Shown here: one piece after another, positions 21,060 through 31,739 of the stretch | Layout: every line of letters begins with the position of its first letter | Numbering within the stretch: position 1 is the stretch's first letter | Source: Oncomelania hupensis | Taxonomy: Eukaryota > Mollusca > Gastropoda > Littorinimorpha > Pomatiopsidae | DNA length: 64,000 bases | Reading direction: 5' to 3' | Assembly (NCBI GenBank): GCA_036898135.1 | Contig: CM072517.1 | Span: forward strand, 65,254,104-65,318,103 | Notes under the pieces: model-generated | What the model was told of the DNA's origin: nothing | Seen by the model: the letters and a program-made list of their open reading frames with translations, nothing else | Databases searched by the model: none | Program-made: the position numbers and the translations under genes

Positions 21060-23080
21060 ACTGTGCCAAACGTTTAACTATGCCGACCACACTGCGATGC
21101 TATTTTTGAAGCCAGCCTTGACGCTTATAATAGGCCCATCAACGAATAAAATTATCGATTTATATAAAATGTTTTGAAAGAGGTTATTTCGGGGATTAAT
21201 CTTTTTTTCCCATGTGGGCGACACTCACTGTAAATTTGAAAATGGTCTGACGTTGAACTGTGTACTCTTGGTGTCCTTCACATCGAGTCTGAACCCATGT
21301 TCACAATGCCAACATTTAAGATACTTCATTCACGCTAGGAGATGCTGATATATGATTTCAAACGTGTTTTGATAGTTGGACAATTTTGATTGTAAAGGTC
21401 GTGTCCGAGAGTTTTGAACGATCTGCATTAACGACTGCCAAACCAAACGTCTAAATTCTTAGCATTTTCCACGATCTGCATTAACCAGTGCCAAACCAAA
21501 CGTCTCAATTCTTAGCATTTTCCACGCATAATAATAATTTACAGATTGGCTGCGTGCTTTCGTGTAGCTTAAATGAAATATCATGGAATGAAAAGCTATA
21601 AATACCACAGTTAAGGGTCAGCTCCATGCTGGAGTAAAACGCACAGCAGACAATCATCTCCAAGAGGCAGCTGAACAAGTGCGCAAGGCCTACGCTGAAA
21701 TGAAGATTGGGCAGCCGGATGAAAACGGCTACCTTGACATCAGCGTGTCAGTTGATGGCAGTTGGCAGAAACGGGGCCGCACCTCCCACAACGGTGTGGT
21801 GACAGCCATCGAAATAATGACTGGGCTCATTGTTGACTTTGTTGCTCTGAGTAACTACTGCCAGCAATGTCAGACAGGGCCTGCAGAACACCAGTGCCAG
21901 AAGAATGCTGACTGCTCCTCAGGAGCGATGGAAATGAATGGGGCTGCTATACTCTTTGAACGTAGTGAAGAGTTGCATGGACTTAGATATACGAGCATGG
22001 TTGGTGACGGTGACGCCAAGACGCATGCTGAGTTGCTCAGAATCAAGCCGTATGGAGACAAAAACCCCGTTAAAAAAATTGAATGTGTGAATCATGTTAC
22101 AAAAAGGATGGGGACAGCTTTGAGAAATTTAGTTCAAAGTAGGAAAGCGCAGAAGAAACCCATTGGTGGTAGAGGTAAACTGACGGAGGAGAGAATAAAG
22201 AAACTAACAAACTACTACGGAAGGGCCATCAAGGACAATGCAGGAGACTTGGAGACAATGAAAAATGCTGTTTGGGCAAGTTTTTTCCTTCTTTGAGCAG
22301 TGATGAGGATCCTCACCATGATCACTGTCCCACAGGATCAACATCATGGTGCTTCTACCAGCGAGCAGTTGCAGATGGCGTGGCACCCAGACCACACAAC
22401 AAGCCCCTGCCTCCTGATGTAGGTGAGGCACTGAAGCCTGTGTACAGGAGGTTGGGTGACCCTCAACTGCTAGAGAGGTGTCTCACAGGCAAGACACAAA
22501 ACAGCAATGAGTCGTTTCATTCGCTGCTGTGGAGGACATGCCCTAAAGAACGCTGGGGCAACCATCGCACCGTCGACCTTAACTGTGGTATTTATAGCTT
22601 TTCATTCCATGATATTTCATTTAAGCTACACGAAAGCACGCAGCCAATCTGTAAATTATTATTATGCGTGGAAAATGCTAAGAATTTAGACGTTTGGTTT
22701 GGCACTGGTTAATGCAGATCGTTCAAAACGCTCCGACACGACCTTTACAATCAAAATTGTCCAACTATCAAAACACGTTTGAAATCATATATCAGCATCT
22801 CCTAGCGTGAATGAAGTATCTTAAATGTTGGCATTGTGAACATGGGTTCAGACTCGATGTGAAGGACACCAAGAGTACACAGTTCAGCGTCAGACCATTT
22901 TCAAATTTACAGTGAGTGTCGCCCACATGGGAAAAAAAGATTAATCCCCGAAATAACCACTTTCAAAACATTTTATATAAATCGATAATTGTATTCGTTG
23001 ATGGGTTTATTATAAGCGTCAAGGCTGTCTTCAAAAGTAGCATCGCAGTGTGGTCGGCATAATTAAAAGTTTGGCACAGT
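21060..23080 (+). mobile_element. Mutator-like element with ~480-560-bp TIRs
   Basis: Very long inverted repeats (about 21,060-21,615 and 22,575-23,080) start ACTGTGCCAAAC and differ by few substitutions. They enclose a transposase fragment of about 960 bp. The left TIR carries a tandem duplication of a ~53-bp segment (ACGATCTGCATTAAC...TTAGCATTTTCC, 21,419-21,527) absent from the right. Long TIRs and a Mutator-type transposase place it among MULEs. I could not find a convincing 8-11-bp TSD. Confidence 0.85.
21616..22590 (+). pseudogene. Mutator-like transposase fragment
   Basis: The open frame reads through from 21,616 (GTG-started at 21,679) with DISVSVDGSWQKRG (first Asp), IMTGLIVDFVALSNYCQQCQ, MVGDGDAKTH (second Asp), CVNHVTKRMG and TEERIKKLTNYYG. 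After a frameshift near 22,285 it continues with CPTGSTSWCFYQ and KTQNSNESFHSLLW (Glu). The fragment fits tightly between the TIRs and lacks N- and C-termini, so it is an internally deleted, non-autonomous copy. TAAG|GGTCAG at 21,615 could be a splice acceptor. Confidence 0.8.
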
Positions 23081-23099
23081 TAATGTACATTGCATGAAC

Positions 23100-23315
23100 G
23101 TTGAAGTTTAATGTTAATACCCACCATGGGCGATACGGTAGACGGAGATATATCTCCCAAGCCCCTGAATTAACACTGAACTATCAGAGCAATCATACTG
23201 CGAAGATGGACGGTAAAAATGGATGCCCACCACGGGATTCTAACCAGTGTCATCGGTGTGCCAAGCGAACGTTCTACCCACGGAGCTACGGGGGTGGCTT
23301 AAAGTCATAGATAAG
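23100..23315 (-). repeat. tRNA-derived SINE-like sequence
   Basis: On the minus strand CGTAGCTCCGTGGGTAGAACGTTCG resembles an A-box region, and a degenerate GGTTAGAATCCC lies where a B box is expected. A SINE body follows towards 23,100. Confidence 0.5.
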
Positions 23316-24257
23316 TTGTTTGTTTACATAACAAAGAAGAGTCGCCTGAAGTTCAAAGTTCAGCGATCGTCGAGAGCAACGAGTACCCCAAGTGACATAC
23401 TTCAATGCGACAACAAAAGCCATTTCCTCACGTACTTTCATAGTCACCACAATTAAACATACGCGTTGAAAACTGGCCCTTTCATCTTAGCGAACATTAA
23501 GTTGTTTCTGTGTCATGGTTTGACATGTTCAGTTTTCATACAGGCAATCGGCACACACGCTAACTGAACTGAAACAACAGAGTGCACCTTCCTTTGATTT
23601 GGTTTTTTTTATTGGAGCAAGTTCAATGAGCAAGCAATTACAATTATTACAATGAGTAGTAAACAGGTCTACGTTCGTTTATTACTTTTTATTCGCCCGA
23701 ATATTTACAACACACACGCACACACAAACACTGCTACTTTGAAATGAAAACACAATGCAAGTGGAAAAAATGGAGAGGGTGGAAGAAGAGCACACACAGA
23801 CACATACACATACATAAGCACACACACAATAACAACTTCTCATGCTCTTTATCTCTCATTGAAACATACATCGCACAGGCACATGTGCACACACATACAA
23901 ACACATACACCCACACGCACTCGCGCGCAAACACACACAGTACCACCTGTCCTCAAACACACACAAATGCACACAGAGGAAAATGAAAGCAAGCATTACA
24001 TATCTATTAGTTATCTGGCACACAATCGCAGTTTATCCTCATTAAAACTGATCAATTGGTTTTGTCAAAAAATAAATAAATCTTAGAATAAAAAAATAAA
24101 CCTATATATTGAAAATAAACCAACATGTTTACAAATCTAAAAAAAATAAATATATATGATATTGTTACATACATCCATTGCAACAGGAGAGAACTGCAGT
24201 CAGAGCATTGGAGTAGTGGAACGCTGAGCTTACTGTGCAGAACGCACCTCCGTGATA
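23316..24257. other. non-coding stretch with CA-rich patch
   Basis: No gene seen. An imperfect ACAC/ACAT-rich patch spans about 23,710-23,970. Confidence 0.5.
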
Positions 24258-24271
24258 GTGATGATGACGAC

Positions 24272-24309
<38 letters not shown>

Positions 24310-24360
24310 CGATGGTGATGATGATGATGATGATGATAATGATGGTGGTGATAATGGAGG
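24258..24360. repeat. (GAT)n microsatellite
   Basis: Imperfect GAT/GAC/GGT triplets. They encode runs of Asp or Ile in the trivial open frames and are not a gene. Confidence 0.9.
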
Positions 24361-24943
24361 TAATGCGCATGGCTACCAGCGCTTTCAAGATACAGTTGAA
24401 AGTACCGCTGAGTAGCGCTTCAGGATAGTATCCTAACATCCTCAAGATAATAACTTGAGTCCGCTATGAGCGGACGAGGCTACCTGCGAAATCACGGAAA
24501 AGGCGCAATTTGACTGCAGTGAACTCATGAAAATAGAAAAATGTAAGTTTCCTGTCCTCTATGGGACGAATTAGGTCAAACTGTATTAGTTTCTAGGTCA
24601 ACTGTCTTTTACGAACCGTTTGAGAATGTTTTTGAACCGTTTGTTGATGCCGGATAGTGTCCTCACTTGGTTTCATGCAATTTAAGAATCCAACAAGGCA
24701 ATTGGGTTTTTGAGACGGAAAGAGCGGAATGTTGTAGAGCAACATTCTGTATATATTTACGGTGAAATTGCGCTTTTTCCGTCACTATAGCGCTTGAAGC
24801 GGGTAGAATGCGTATCTTGGCGATATTACGATATATCCTGTTCACGCTACGCAGCGAAGATTAGAGGTGTATCTTGAGTGCGCTGGTACCTTGGTGCTGG
24901 TACCTTGGGTGTGATAATGATGGCGATGATGATGATGATAATA
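24361..24943. other. intergenic, nothing recognised
   Basis: Unassigned sequence containing GGTACCTTGG(T/G)GTG twice near 24,888-24,910. No gene or repeat family recognised. Confidence 0.4.
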
Positions 24944-25000
24944 TAAGATAAGATAAGACAACTTTATTATCTTTTACAAGAAATTACATTGTGGTGTACG
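24944..25000 (-). mobile_element. LINE 3' end with (ATCTT)n tail
   Basis: On the minus strand GATAATAAAGTTGTCTTATC followed by TTATCTTAT is a LINE-type 3' end with a pentanucleotide tail. Confidence 0.5.
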
Positions 25001-25197
25001 ATTACAATCCACAAGGAATAAACATCACAATAACAATATCAACAACAATTATAATGACAATGAGGATAAAACTGTCACACATTAATATAATTACACTTAT
25101 GCATGCTAACATTAAACGACAACAAATGTTATATGAAATTATTTTTGACAAATACAAATACACACACACTTACATACACACACACACACAGACATAC

Positions 25198-25198
25198 G

Positions 25199-25277
<79 letters not shown>
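25198..25277. repeat. (GAT)n microsatellite
   Basis: Near-perfect run of about 26 GAT units following a short CA run. Confidence 0.95.
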
Positions 25278-25278
<1 letters not shown>

Positions 25279-25399
25279 ATGATTGCAGTCTTTCAAGTGG
25301 CAGGGCTCCATGAAATAGTCACGCTCAATGCGCTCGAAAAACAACAATAGAAGCCCAGACATCAGAAATAAAAACGTATTTTCCAAAACATTTAAAGTA

Positions 25400-26262
25400 T
25401 TTTATGTTGGAATTTCAGAGTTAAAAGAGATGCGTTTTAAGCCCCTTTTTGAAAGATGCTGAAGAACGACTCTGCTTCAAATTTACAGGAAGTGTGTTCC
25501 ATAGCCAGGGTGCCAAAAAGGCAAAAGCACGAACATAATTTGTCTCCTTGTTGGTGGTATTGCCAGTTCGCGCACTGGGTTTTTCAAGCTAAGAGCGACT
25601 CGAGGGACGAAGGGGACGTGGTGGTTGGTAGAGATCTAATCAGTTCAGACAGGTGGGATGCGGCAGATTCATTGATAAACTGATATGCTAAGCTGAGTAG
25701 TTTGTACTTTAGAGTATTTTTTTAAAAACTGATAACCAGTGAAAGGTATCCAGCACTGGAGTGATGTCATTTTTATTTCTTCGCAGTACAAGGCGATTTG
25801 TTCGGTAATGAACACGTTGAGGCCTCTGCAGCTGATTCTGAAGTAAACCCCAGGAACAGCTGTTGTAGAGGTCAAGTCGCGGCAAGATCAGCGAAATTGC
25901 GACTGCATTGGTTTAGCACAGGACAAAGACGCTGGAGAAGAATACCATGATCGATTATGTCAAAACTGCACTGAGGTTCAGGAAAACGCACAGTGTAAGC
26001 TTTCCAGCATCAGCACTGCGAAGCAGGTCATTCATAAGACGCTAAAGAGCAGTTCCGGAGCAGCTATATTTTGGCCGATGTGCAGACTGGAATTTATCCA
26101 GAAGGTTGTTCATTTCCAGATGACTGACCAGCTGTGGGGCTCCAACTCGCTCCAATAGTTTTGAAAGAGATGGCAAGTTAGACACAGTTCTGAAATTCTT
26201 GCAGGCAGCTACAACACAGAAAGTAGCCTCGTCTATAGAAGGGGGACTGGATTCGAAGAAGT
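25400..26262 (-). pseudogene. L2/CR1-like LINE RT remnant, right arm
   Basis: Minus-strand counterpart of 13,912-14,768: FRTVSNLPSLSKLLERV, EMNNLLDKFQSAHRP, LLQNQLQRPQRVH, DITPVLDTFHW, and farther on LKNPVREL, WNTLPVNLKQSRSSASFKKG and LKTHLF. Multiple stops and frame breaks. It lies directly downstream of the mucin gene in the same relative order as in the other arm. Confidence 0.8.
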
Positions 26263-26273
26263 AAGAGTTACGG

Positions 26274-27546
26274 TTAACACGTACTCTCATTGGACGTACA
26301 GTTACTCTCGGTGGACGTACAGTTACTCTCGGTGGACGTACAGTTACTCTCAGTGGACGTGACGCTGGACGCCTGACAGTCCAGTAGAGTAATGTTGTCA
26401 GACTTCACAGTGCTGCCGCTGGCTTTGCGGCCCTTGTCTTTGTGTTTCTTCTTCTCTTTGTCTGGCTTGTCCTGTTTGTCGGTTCTCTGTGCGCACTTGC
26501 AGATGGCGGAGACGATGTCTGTGACGACGATCAAGGCGAGCAGGATCAGCATGACGACGGACGTTATTATGCCTATGGACGCGCTGGACGTTCGGTGGTC
26601 CGGAGCCGACTCTTTCTTATTGATCGAGGACGACAGCTGTGTAGTGTTGACGGCCAGCTCTTCCTTGATGTCTTTGCTTAACTTGCTCTTCAGCTGCAGC
26701 ATCGCCTTGTCGTTGACCTCGGTAGCCCCTTTCGCTACTTGGACACAATTGCAGCTCATCTTGTCGTACGTGACTTTATAGGCTTTTGACGTCAGGGGTG
26801 AGTTGCTGGTCGTTTTTGTGGTTGTGGGGTTGGTAGTTGTCGTTTTGGTTGGTAGTTTGGCTGTTGTTGTTGGGGACTGGGTAGTAGACAACACTACAAG
26901 TGACGTATCCTCCTGCGGTGACGTCATTATCGGCGTTTGGCATCCTGGGGTCTGCGGGTCACAGGTTGCTATTGGCGCCTCTGTTGTTAGTTCATGTGTC
27001 GTCGTCGTTGTTTCCGATGTAGTCTTTGCTGGTTCTGTTGTAGTTGTTGGCTCTGTTGTAGTTGTTGGCTTTGTTGTAGTTGTTGTTGGCTCTGTTGTAG
27101 TTGTTGTTGGCTCTGTTGTAGTTGTTGGCTTTGTTGTAGTTGTTGTTAGCTCTGTTGTAGTTGTTGGCCTTGTTGTAGTTGTTGTTGGCTCTATTGTAGT
27201 TTTTGGCTCTGTTGTAGTTGTTGGCTCTGTTGTAGTTGTTGTTGGCTCTGTTGTAGTTGTTGGCCTTGTTGTAGTTGTTGTTGGCTCTATTGTAGTTTTT
27301 GGCTCTGTTGTAGTTGTTGGCTCTGTTGTAGTTGTTGGCTCTGTTGTAGTTGTTGGCTCTGTTGTAGTTGTTGGCTCATCCGTTGTTGACTTAGCTGTTG
27401 TTGGTGGATAAGTAGTTGTAGTTGTTGGCAGATAAGTTGTTGTTACTGTTGTTGTTGTGGGTGCCCGTGTTGTGGTCGTCTTCGTTGTAGTGGTTGTTGT
27501 GGTAGTTGTTGTGGTTGTTGTTGGAGCACAGACTGGAAAGCCATCC
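26274..27546 (-). CDS. Mucin-like single-pass membrane protein, last exon (paralogue 2)
   Basis: Acceptor CTTTCTGTTTCAG precedes base 27,546. The exon encodes DGFPVCAP, a Thr-rich domain of about 180 residues built of EPTTTT-type hexads, TCDPQTPGC, a Thr/Pro stretch and the conserved juxtamembrane module (LTSKAYKVTYDKMSCNCVQV...KDIKEELAVNTTQLSSSI). A transmembrane helix (IGIITSVVMLILLALIVV) precedes a basic cytoplasmic tail of about 90 residues ending in heptads STESNCT. About 423 codons to the TAA at 26,274. The first base completes a Gly codon with the two spare bases of the CBM14 exon at 31,263, so the pair forms one transcript. Likely a chitin-associating surface mucin; function is not known. 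Confidence 0.8.
26283..26360 (-). repeat. 21-bp tandem repeat encoding Cys heptads
   Basis: Four copies of a 21-bp unit encode STESNCT-type heptads (the last is SNESTC) at the C-terminus of the minus mucin. The plus copy retains two copies out of frame. Confidence 0.85.
27030..27385 (-). repeat. 18/21-bp repeats of the mucin domain
   Basis: Direct repeats GTTGTAGTTGTTGGCTCT (+ strand) encode (EPTTTT)n on the minus strand. Higher-order copies include a ~105-bp block repeated at about 27,150 and 27,255. Confidence 0.85.
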
Positions 27547-27708
27547 CTGAAACAGAAAGTCGTCATCATTACTACTACTACTTCTACTAGTCCTACTACT
27601 AATGCTGCTGCAGCTAATGTTGCTTCTGCTGTTGCCCCTCTTCCTTCTACTTTACTGCTACTATTTTACTACTCCTGCTATTAATGCTGCTGCTGAAACC
27701 ACTTCTAC

Positions 27709-28412
27709 TACTGTGTTACACTCGATGTTGTTTTTTTATCAGTTGATTCAGCCCTGATGCTTGAAATCCTGATAGGTGTAACTTTGATTCGTTTATCCAC
27801 GCAGCCTGCTCACTCAGCAACAATGCAAAGTCTTCGTATGAAGTTTTCCACTTTTATTCAGCACACATCAACAACTGCATACAATCTCTTTTCCACTCTC
27901 AACTTTTTACTTTCCAACTCACTATCAACAACAACACATTTTAGTTAGTTAAAATAGATTAACGTCCCCGGACACATAAGCGTATAGGGGACGAAAGGTT
28001 ATAGTCTCTACATACTCGGGAACAAACGAGAATATCCTACATGAAACACCACAACCAATCAAAATTAATTTCATCATCACTATCTCACGTGACACAACCC
28101 TATTTGGAATGGAAGCTTCCATGGTAACCAACAGAACAATCCATACGCTTCGATCGATAGTAAACAACCAATTCTCGAAAATTCTCAAATAATATCGACC
28201 AACTAAAGACACCAACGTTACACAAAGCCTCTACTAACAACAATGCGAAATCAAATCAAAGATAAATACACTCTATTACTGCATGCGTTGCAAAATAAAA
28301 CGAACAGATCTATCGCGCGCGTCAGACACAAGCCTACCATTGCACGCGCTTCACACGTAATATCGTGCGCATTTCACACGCACCATCATGAGCGTCTCAA
28401 CGTAACATACTG
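27709..28412 (-). mobile_element. Gypsy-family solo LTR (694 bp) with TACTG TSD
   Basis: TGTTACACTCG at 27,714 to CAACGTAACA at 28,407, flanked by TACTG at 27,709-27,713 and 28,408-28,412. It belongs to the same family as the 3' LTR at 3,168-3,517. It lies in the intron of the minus mucin gene and splits the duplicated triplet tract, so it inserted after the duplication. Confidence 0.85.
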
Positions 28413-28424
28413 CTACTACTACTA

Positions 28425-28580
28425 TTGTTTAATCGTTTTATATAGCGCTTTTCCAGCTCAAGACCTGCTCAAGGCGCATGCCGATAGCCTAGAGATCTAA
28501 ATCAAGGCGCCCACTGGAGCGCAGCGTCCGGCGCCACAAACAACTGTTCTATCAAGTATAGTATTAATTGCACCATTTTA
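28425..28580 (-). repeat. SINE 3' region, right duplication arm
   Basis: TATATAGCGCTTTTCCAGCT...CTCAAGGCGC and GGCGCCACAAAC...TATAGTATTAATTGCAC, inverted counterpart of 12,173-12,325. The tail type (AAAGCGCTATATAA on the minus strand) recurs at 42.65, 57.09 and 59.1 kb. Confidence 0.7.
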
Positions 28581-28594
28581 GTGTGTGTGTGTGT

Positions 28595-28632
<38 letters not shown>
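28581..28632. repeat. (GT)n microsatellite
   Basis: GT dinucleotide run with one GGGT interruption. Confidence 0.9.
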
Positions 28633-28722
28633 TTGTTTACACAGTGTTATCTGGACAAATCAGTGAGCATCTATATAACTTGTATTGACATGCCTACTTG
28701 TTTTGACCTCAGAACAATTATC

Positions 28723-28757
28723 CGTTAGGGTTAGGGCTGGGTTAGGGTTAGGGTTAG
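28723..28757 (+). repeat. interstitial telomere-like (TTAGGG)n
   Basis: About five TTAGGG units with one CTGGG interruption. TTAGGG is the ancestral metazoan telomere repeat. The site lies inside the mucin intron and away from any visible chromosome end. Confidence 0.75.
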
Positions 28758-28861
28758 AACACTGTCTTCGAAGTACTTTAAAATGGGGACGAAATATGAC
28801 CCATTGTCAGCACAACGTAGGTGGCGTTTCGGGAAAGTCATTATAATACTGTGTAACCTAG

Positions 28862-28943
28862 GCTGTGTGTGGGGGGGTGGGGTGGGGGGGTGTGCGTGTG
28901 TGTGTGTGTGTGTATGGGTGTGTGTGTGTGTGTATGTGTATCT
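28862..28943. repeat. (GT)n/G-rich microsatellite
   Basis: GGGGGGGTGG-rich start followed by GT repeats. Confidence 0.85.
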
Positions 28944-29003
28944 CTTTAAACATGCCTTTTTATACATAGATACGTGTGTAGTCGTTCGGAAACGCACGTG
29001 AGC

Positions 29004-29007
29004 GAGG

Positions 29008-29093
<86 letters not shown>
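29004..29093. repeat. (GA)n microsatellite
   Basis: Near-perfect GA run of about 40 units. Confidence 0.95.
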
Positions 29094-29094
<1 letters not shown>

Positions 29095-29325
29095 GGAAAA
29101 ACGGTCAGGGAGGGGTTTAATATTATTGTATATTTGTTGTTGTTGTTGTTAAGCCGCCCGATCATGGCCCGTGTGGCCGGTATGAGAGGTACGGCCTTGA
29201 TATTGGCAAATACAGCTTGGTGAAGAAATCCCGTAAATGTGCTTAACGGGAAAGAAGTTTTTAAACCTTTGAAGGCTCAGAATGTTATTTAATAAGTTTC
29301 ATTGCGAAGTCTGCAAAGTGCGCCA

Positions 29326-29344
29326 GATAAATAATAATAACAAC

Positions 29345-29433
<89 letters not shown>

Positions 29434-29440
29434 CAACAAA

Positions 29441-29482
<42 letters not shown>

Positions 29483-29539
29483 GTCCGCTGGACCTAAAGC
29501 AATAACCATGTAATGTAATGTACTACTACTACTACTACA

Positions 29540-29620
<81 letters not shown>

Positions 29621-29645
29621 TGTGATACAAATGACTATGGTATTT

Positions 29646-29735
<90 letters not shown>

Positions 29736-29742
29736 TCTATTT

Positions 29743-29798
<56 letters not shown>

Positions 29799-29812
29799 TA
29801 CTACTTTTGGTA
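29326..29812. repeat. compound (AAT)n/(ACT)n block
   Basis: Successive tracts: AAT 29,326-29,440, ACT 29,441-29,482 and 29,521-29,538, AAT 29,539-29,620, 29,649-29,735 and 29,746-29,799. A tiny retroposon fragment splits the ACT tract. Confidence 0.9.
29483..29521 (+). mobile_element. 39-bp retroposon fragment, copy C
   Basis: GTCCGCTGGACCTAAAGCAA and an ATGTAATGTA tail, the last bases of the 575-bp family, inserted in the (ACT)n tract. Confidence 0.65.
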
Positions 29813-30429
29813 AAGGTAATTTGTAAGCTACTGCTCATGACAAGATCGAAAGTTAAAGAGGAATGTAGAGATAGCTAGTCGAATCTTGTAAATTCGTGTA
29901 ACATTCTATGATGTAAGACAGTGCGTAATTCCGGTGACGAGTTTAGTTTGTTTGGTCATCGACTGCGTCATTCTGGAACATTCTGCATTGTTCGAGATGG
30001 TTGACAGGCTATGAGTACTGCGCTGTCTGCTTGCACAAAGGTATTTTTTAGGAAATCGATCTCCCTGCCTTTACACCACATGTTTGAGTGATAAATGTGC
30101 GTTTTTGTGTGTGAGAGTGGGTGAAACATGTGAGCGTGTGTTTTGGTACAGATCGCCACGCTTTGAGTCTGATTTTGGAAAAAGCGCGTAAATAGCATCC
30201 AGTAGTTTAAGCAAGTTAAGCGATTTGGATGCATTGATTGATGTTTGCGGAATAAAGTTGGAAAAACTCTATGACGATTCCTGCCTTGTTGCTGAGTGAA
30301 CAGGCTGCGTGGATAAAAGAATTCGAGTTACACAAGATTCAAGCATCGGGACTGAACCGACCACTGACCGTGTAACACTCTCCCTCTCCATCTCACTCCC
30401 CCTGCATCTTTCCTCCCACATCCCCTGTT
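29813..30429. other. intronic, nothing recognised
   Basis: No repeat family or exon recognised; it lies between the two exons of the minus mucin gene. Confidence 0.4.
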
Positions 30430-30430
30430 T

Positions 30431-30432
<2 letters not shown>

Positions 30433-30498
<66 letters not shown>

Positions 30499-30560
30499 GG
30501 CATTTATATGGCGCTTTTTTCATAATGTCCTCCGTTCAAAGCGCAGTTCTCACGCATTCA
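30433..30560 (-). repeat. (AAT)n and SINE-type tail
   Basis: AAT run (30,433-30,495) followed by GGCATTTATATGGCGCTTTT, the minus-strand end of a SINE/LINE with a GCGCCATATAAAT tail. Confidence 0.6.
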
Positions 30561-31262
30561 TACTTAACGTTAACATCGAAATACATACGAGAAACAGTGA
30601 AAGAAAAATAAGACACTAACAAATGATACACAGACATAATACCAACATGAAAAAGAATATTTACAAGTAACATATAAAAGACGAGGGCGGGGTTGGGAGG
30701 AGGAAGAGGGCAGCTAAGGAGTGAGGGGGCTGGGGGCGTGCGGTGTGACGATTTGAATCAGAAAACAAGGAATGGTGATGATGGGAGACGAGATCATACA
30801 TTTTTAAGGAAGAGACGAGGTTTCAAGTTTTGTTACTGTTATTGTACTCAAAATAATGAGGCCTACTGCTTTGCTTTGCATTGAAACTGATGATTCGGGC
30901 TCAGTACTGTGGGCTGTGATTGTGATTATTTGGAATGGGATTTCATTTGCCTTTTAACTCCCGAAGTAAACATCAGCGACATCCATGTATGAAGAACCTG
31001 GGGTGTTGTTATCTGCTTCGGTTTGTATTAGCTCTGCCTCTTGTGGTCAACAAACAAATAAGCAAACTCAATACGCATGTGGCCTCTATCGGGCTACTGC
31101 TGGGCTAAGCGGACCCCAGTCTGAGTGTCAAAGGCTATTAAGGGGAATACGCCTACTTATAGCCTCTGCTTGATAGATCTCTCACACTCCGCTAGCGTCA
31201 AGGTCGCCTCCCCAGTGACAACTGGCCTGTTGAGTAAGGTCATACAATGCAGTTGAGCTTAC
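30561..31262. other. intronic, nothing recognised
   Basis: No supported gene or repeat; purine-rich around 30,680-30,740. The CBM14 donor site ends this stretch. Confidence 0.4.
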
Positions 31263-31464
31263 CCACACGTGTAGGAGGATGAACATGCGTTTTTTGTAAC
31301 GTCGAAATATTCGACCCCGATTATCAGCAACCCGGAACTACAATACTTCAGTGTAGAGGTCCCAGAGGCAGCACAAGTGACGTACTGCCTACAGGAGGTA
31401 CAGGACGGGAGGTCACCAACTTGTCCGTTACAACCGTACGACATGTCCACACAGCATACTGCCC
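31263..31464 (-). CDS. Chitin-binding type-2 (CBM14) exon of the minus mucin gene
   Basis: A 202-bp exon with acceptor TTCTTCTCCCAG|GG and donor TGTGG|GTAAGC. Coding phase is 2+66 codons+2. The peptide has the peritrophin-A spacing: SYGCNGQ...PSCTSCRQYVTC, a central CAASG...LKYCSSGL, an aromatic pair EYFD, then NACSSSYTC. This is the extracellular chitin-binding fold held by three disulphides. The donor phase matches the mucin exon acceptor at 27,546 exactly, giving CBM14-mucin-transmembrane order. The intron is 3.7 kb and holds a solo LTR, a TTAGGG tract and microsatellites. The first exon(s), including any signal peptide, were not found. Confidence 0.75.
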
Positions 31465-31497
31465 CTGGGAGAAGAAAATCATCATCGTGAATATTTA

Positions 31498-31499
<2 letters not shown>

Positions 31500-31590
<91 letters not shown>

Positions 31591-31602
31591 TTATTAGTAT
31601 TA
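31500..31602. repeat. (TTA)n microsatellite
   Basis: About 34 TTA units with one TAG interruption, immediately upstream (minus sense) of the CBM14 exon. Confidence 0.95.
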
Positions 31603-31739
31603 TAATGCTGATAGAGGAGCGAGGGAAAGGAGATAGACACCGTCCTCACGAAGCTGGCCCAGAGAAAAGTGGGTCCCCAAAGACTCTATGGTCAAAAACC
31701 GAGAGATTACGTGCACACATTTTGTATTTCCAGATAGTC

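Noticed and set aside
24125..24415. Poly-Asp protein
   Set aside because: Translation of an imperfect (GAT)n microsatellite.
26803..27411. 202-codon Val-rich open frame on the plus strand
   Set aside because: Antisense shadow of the minus mucin exon.
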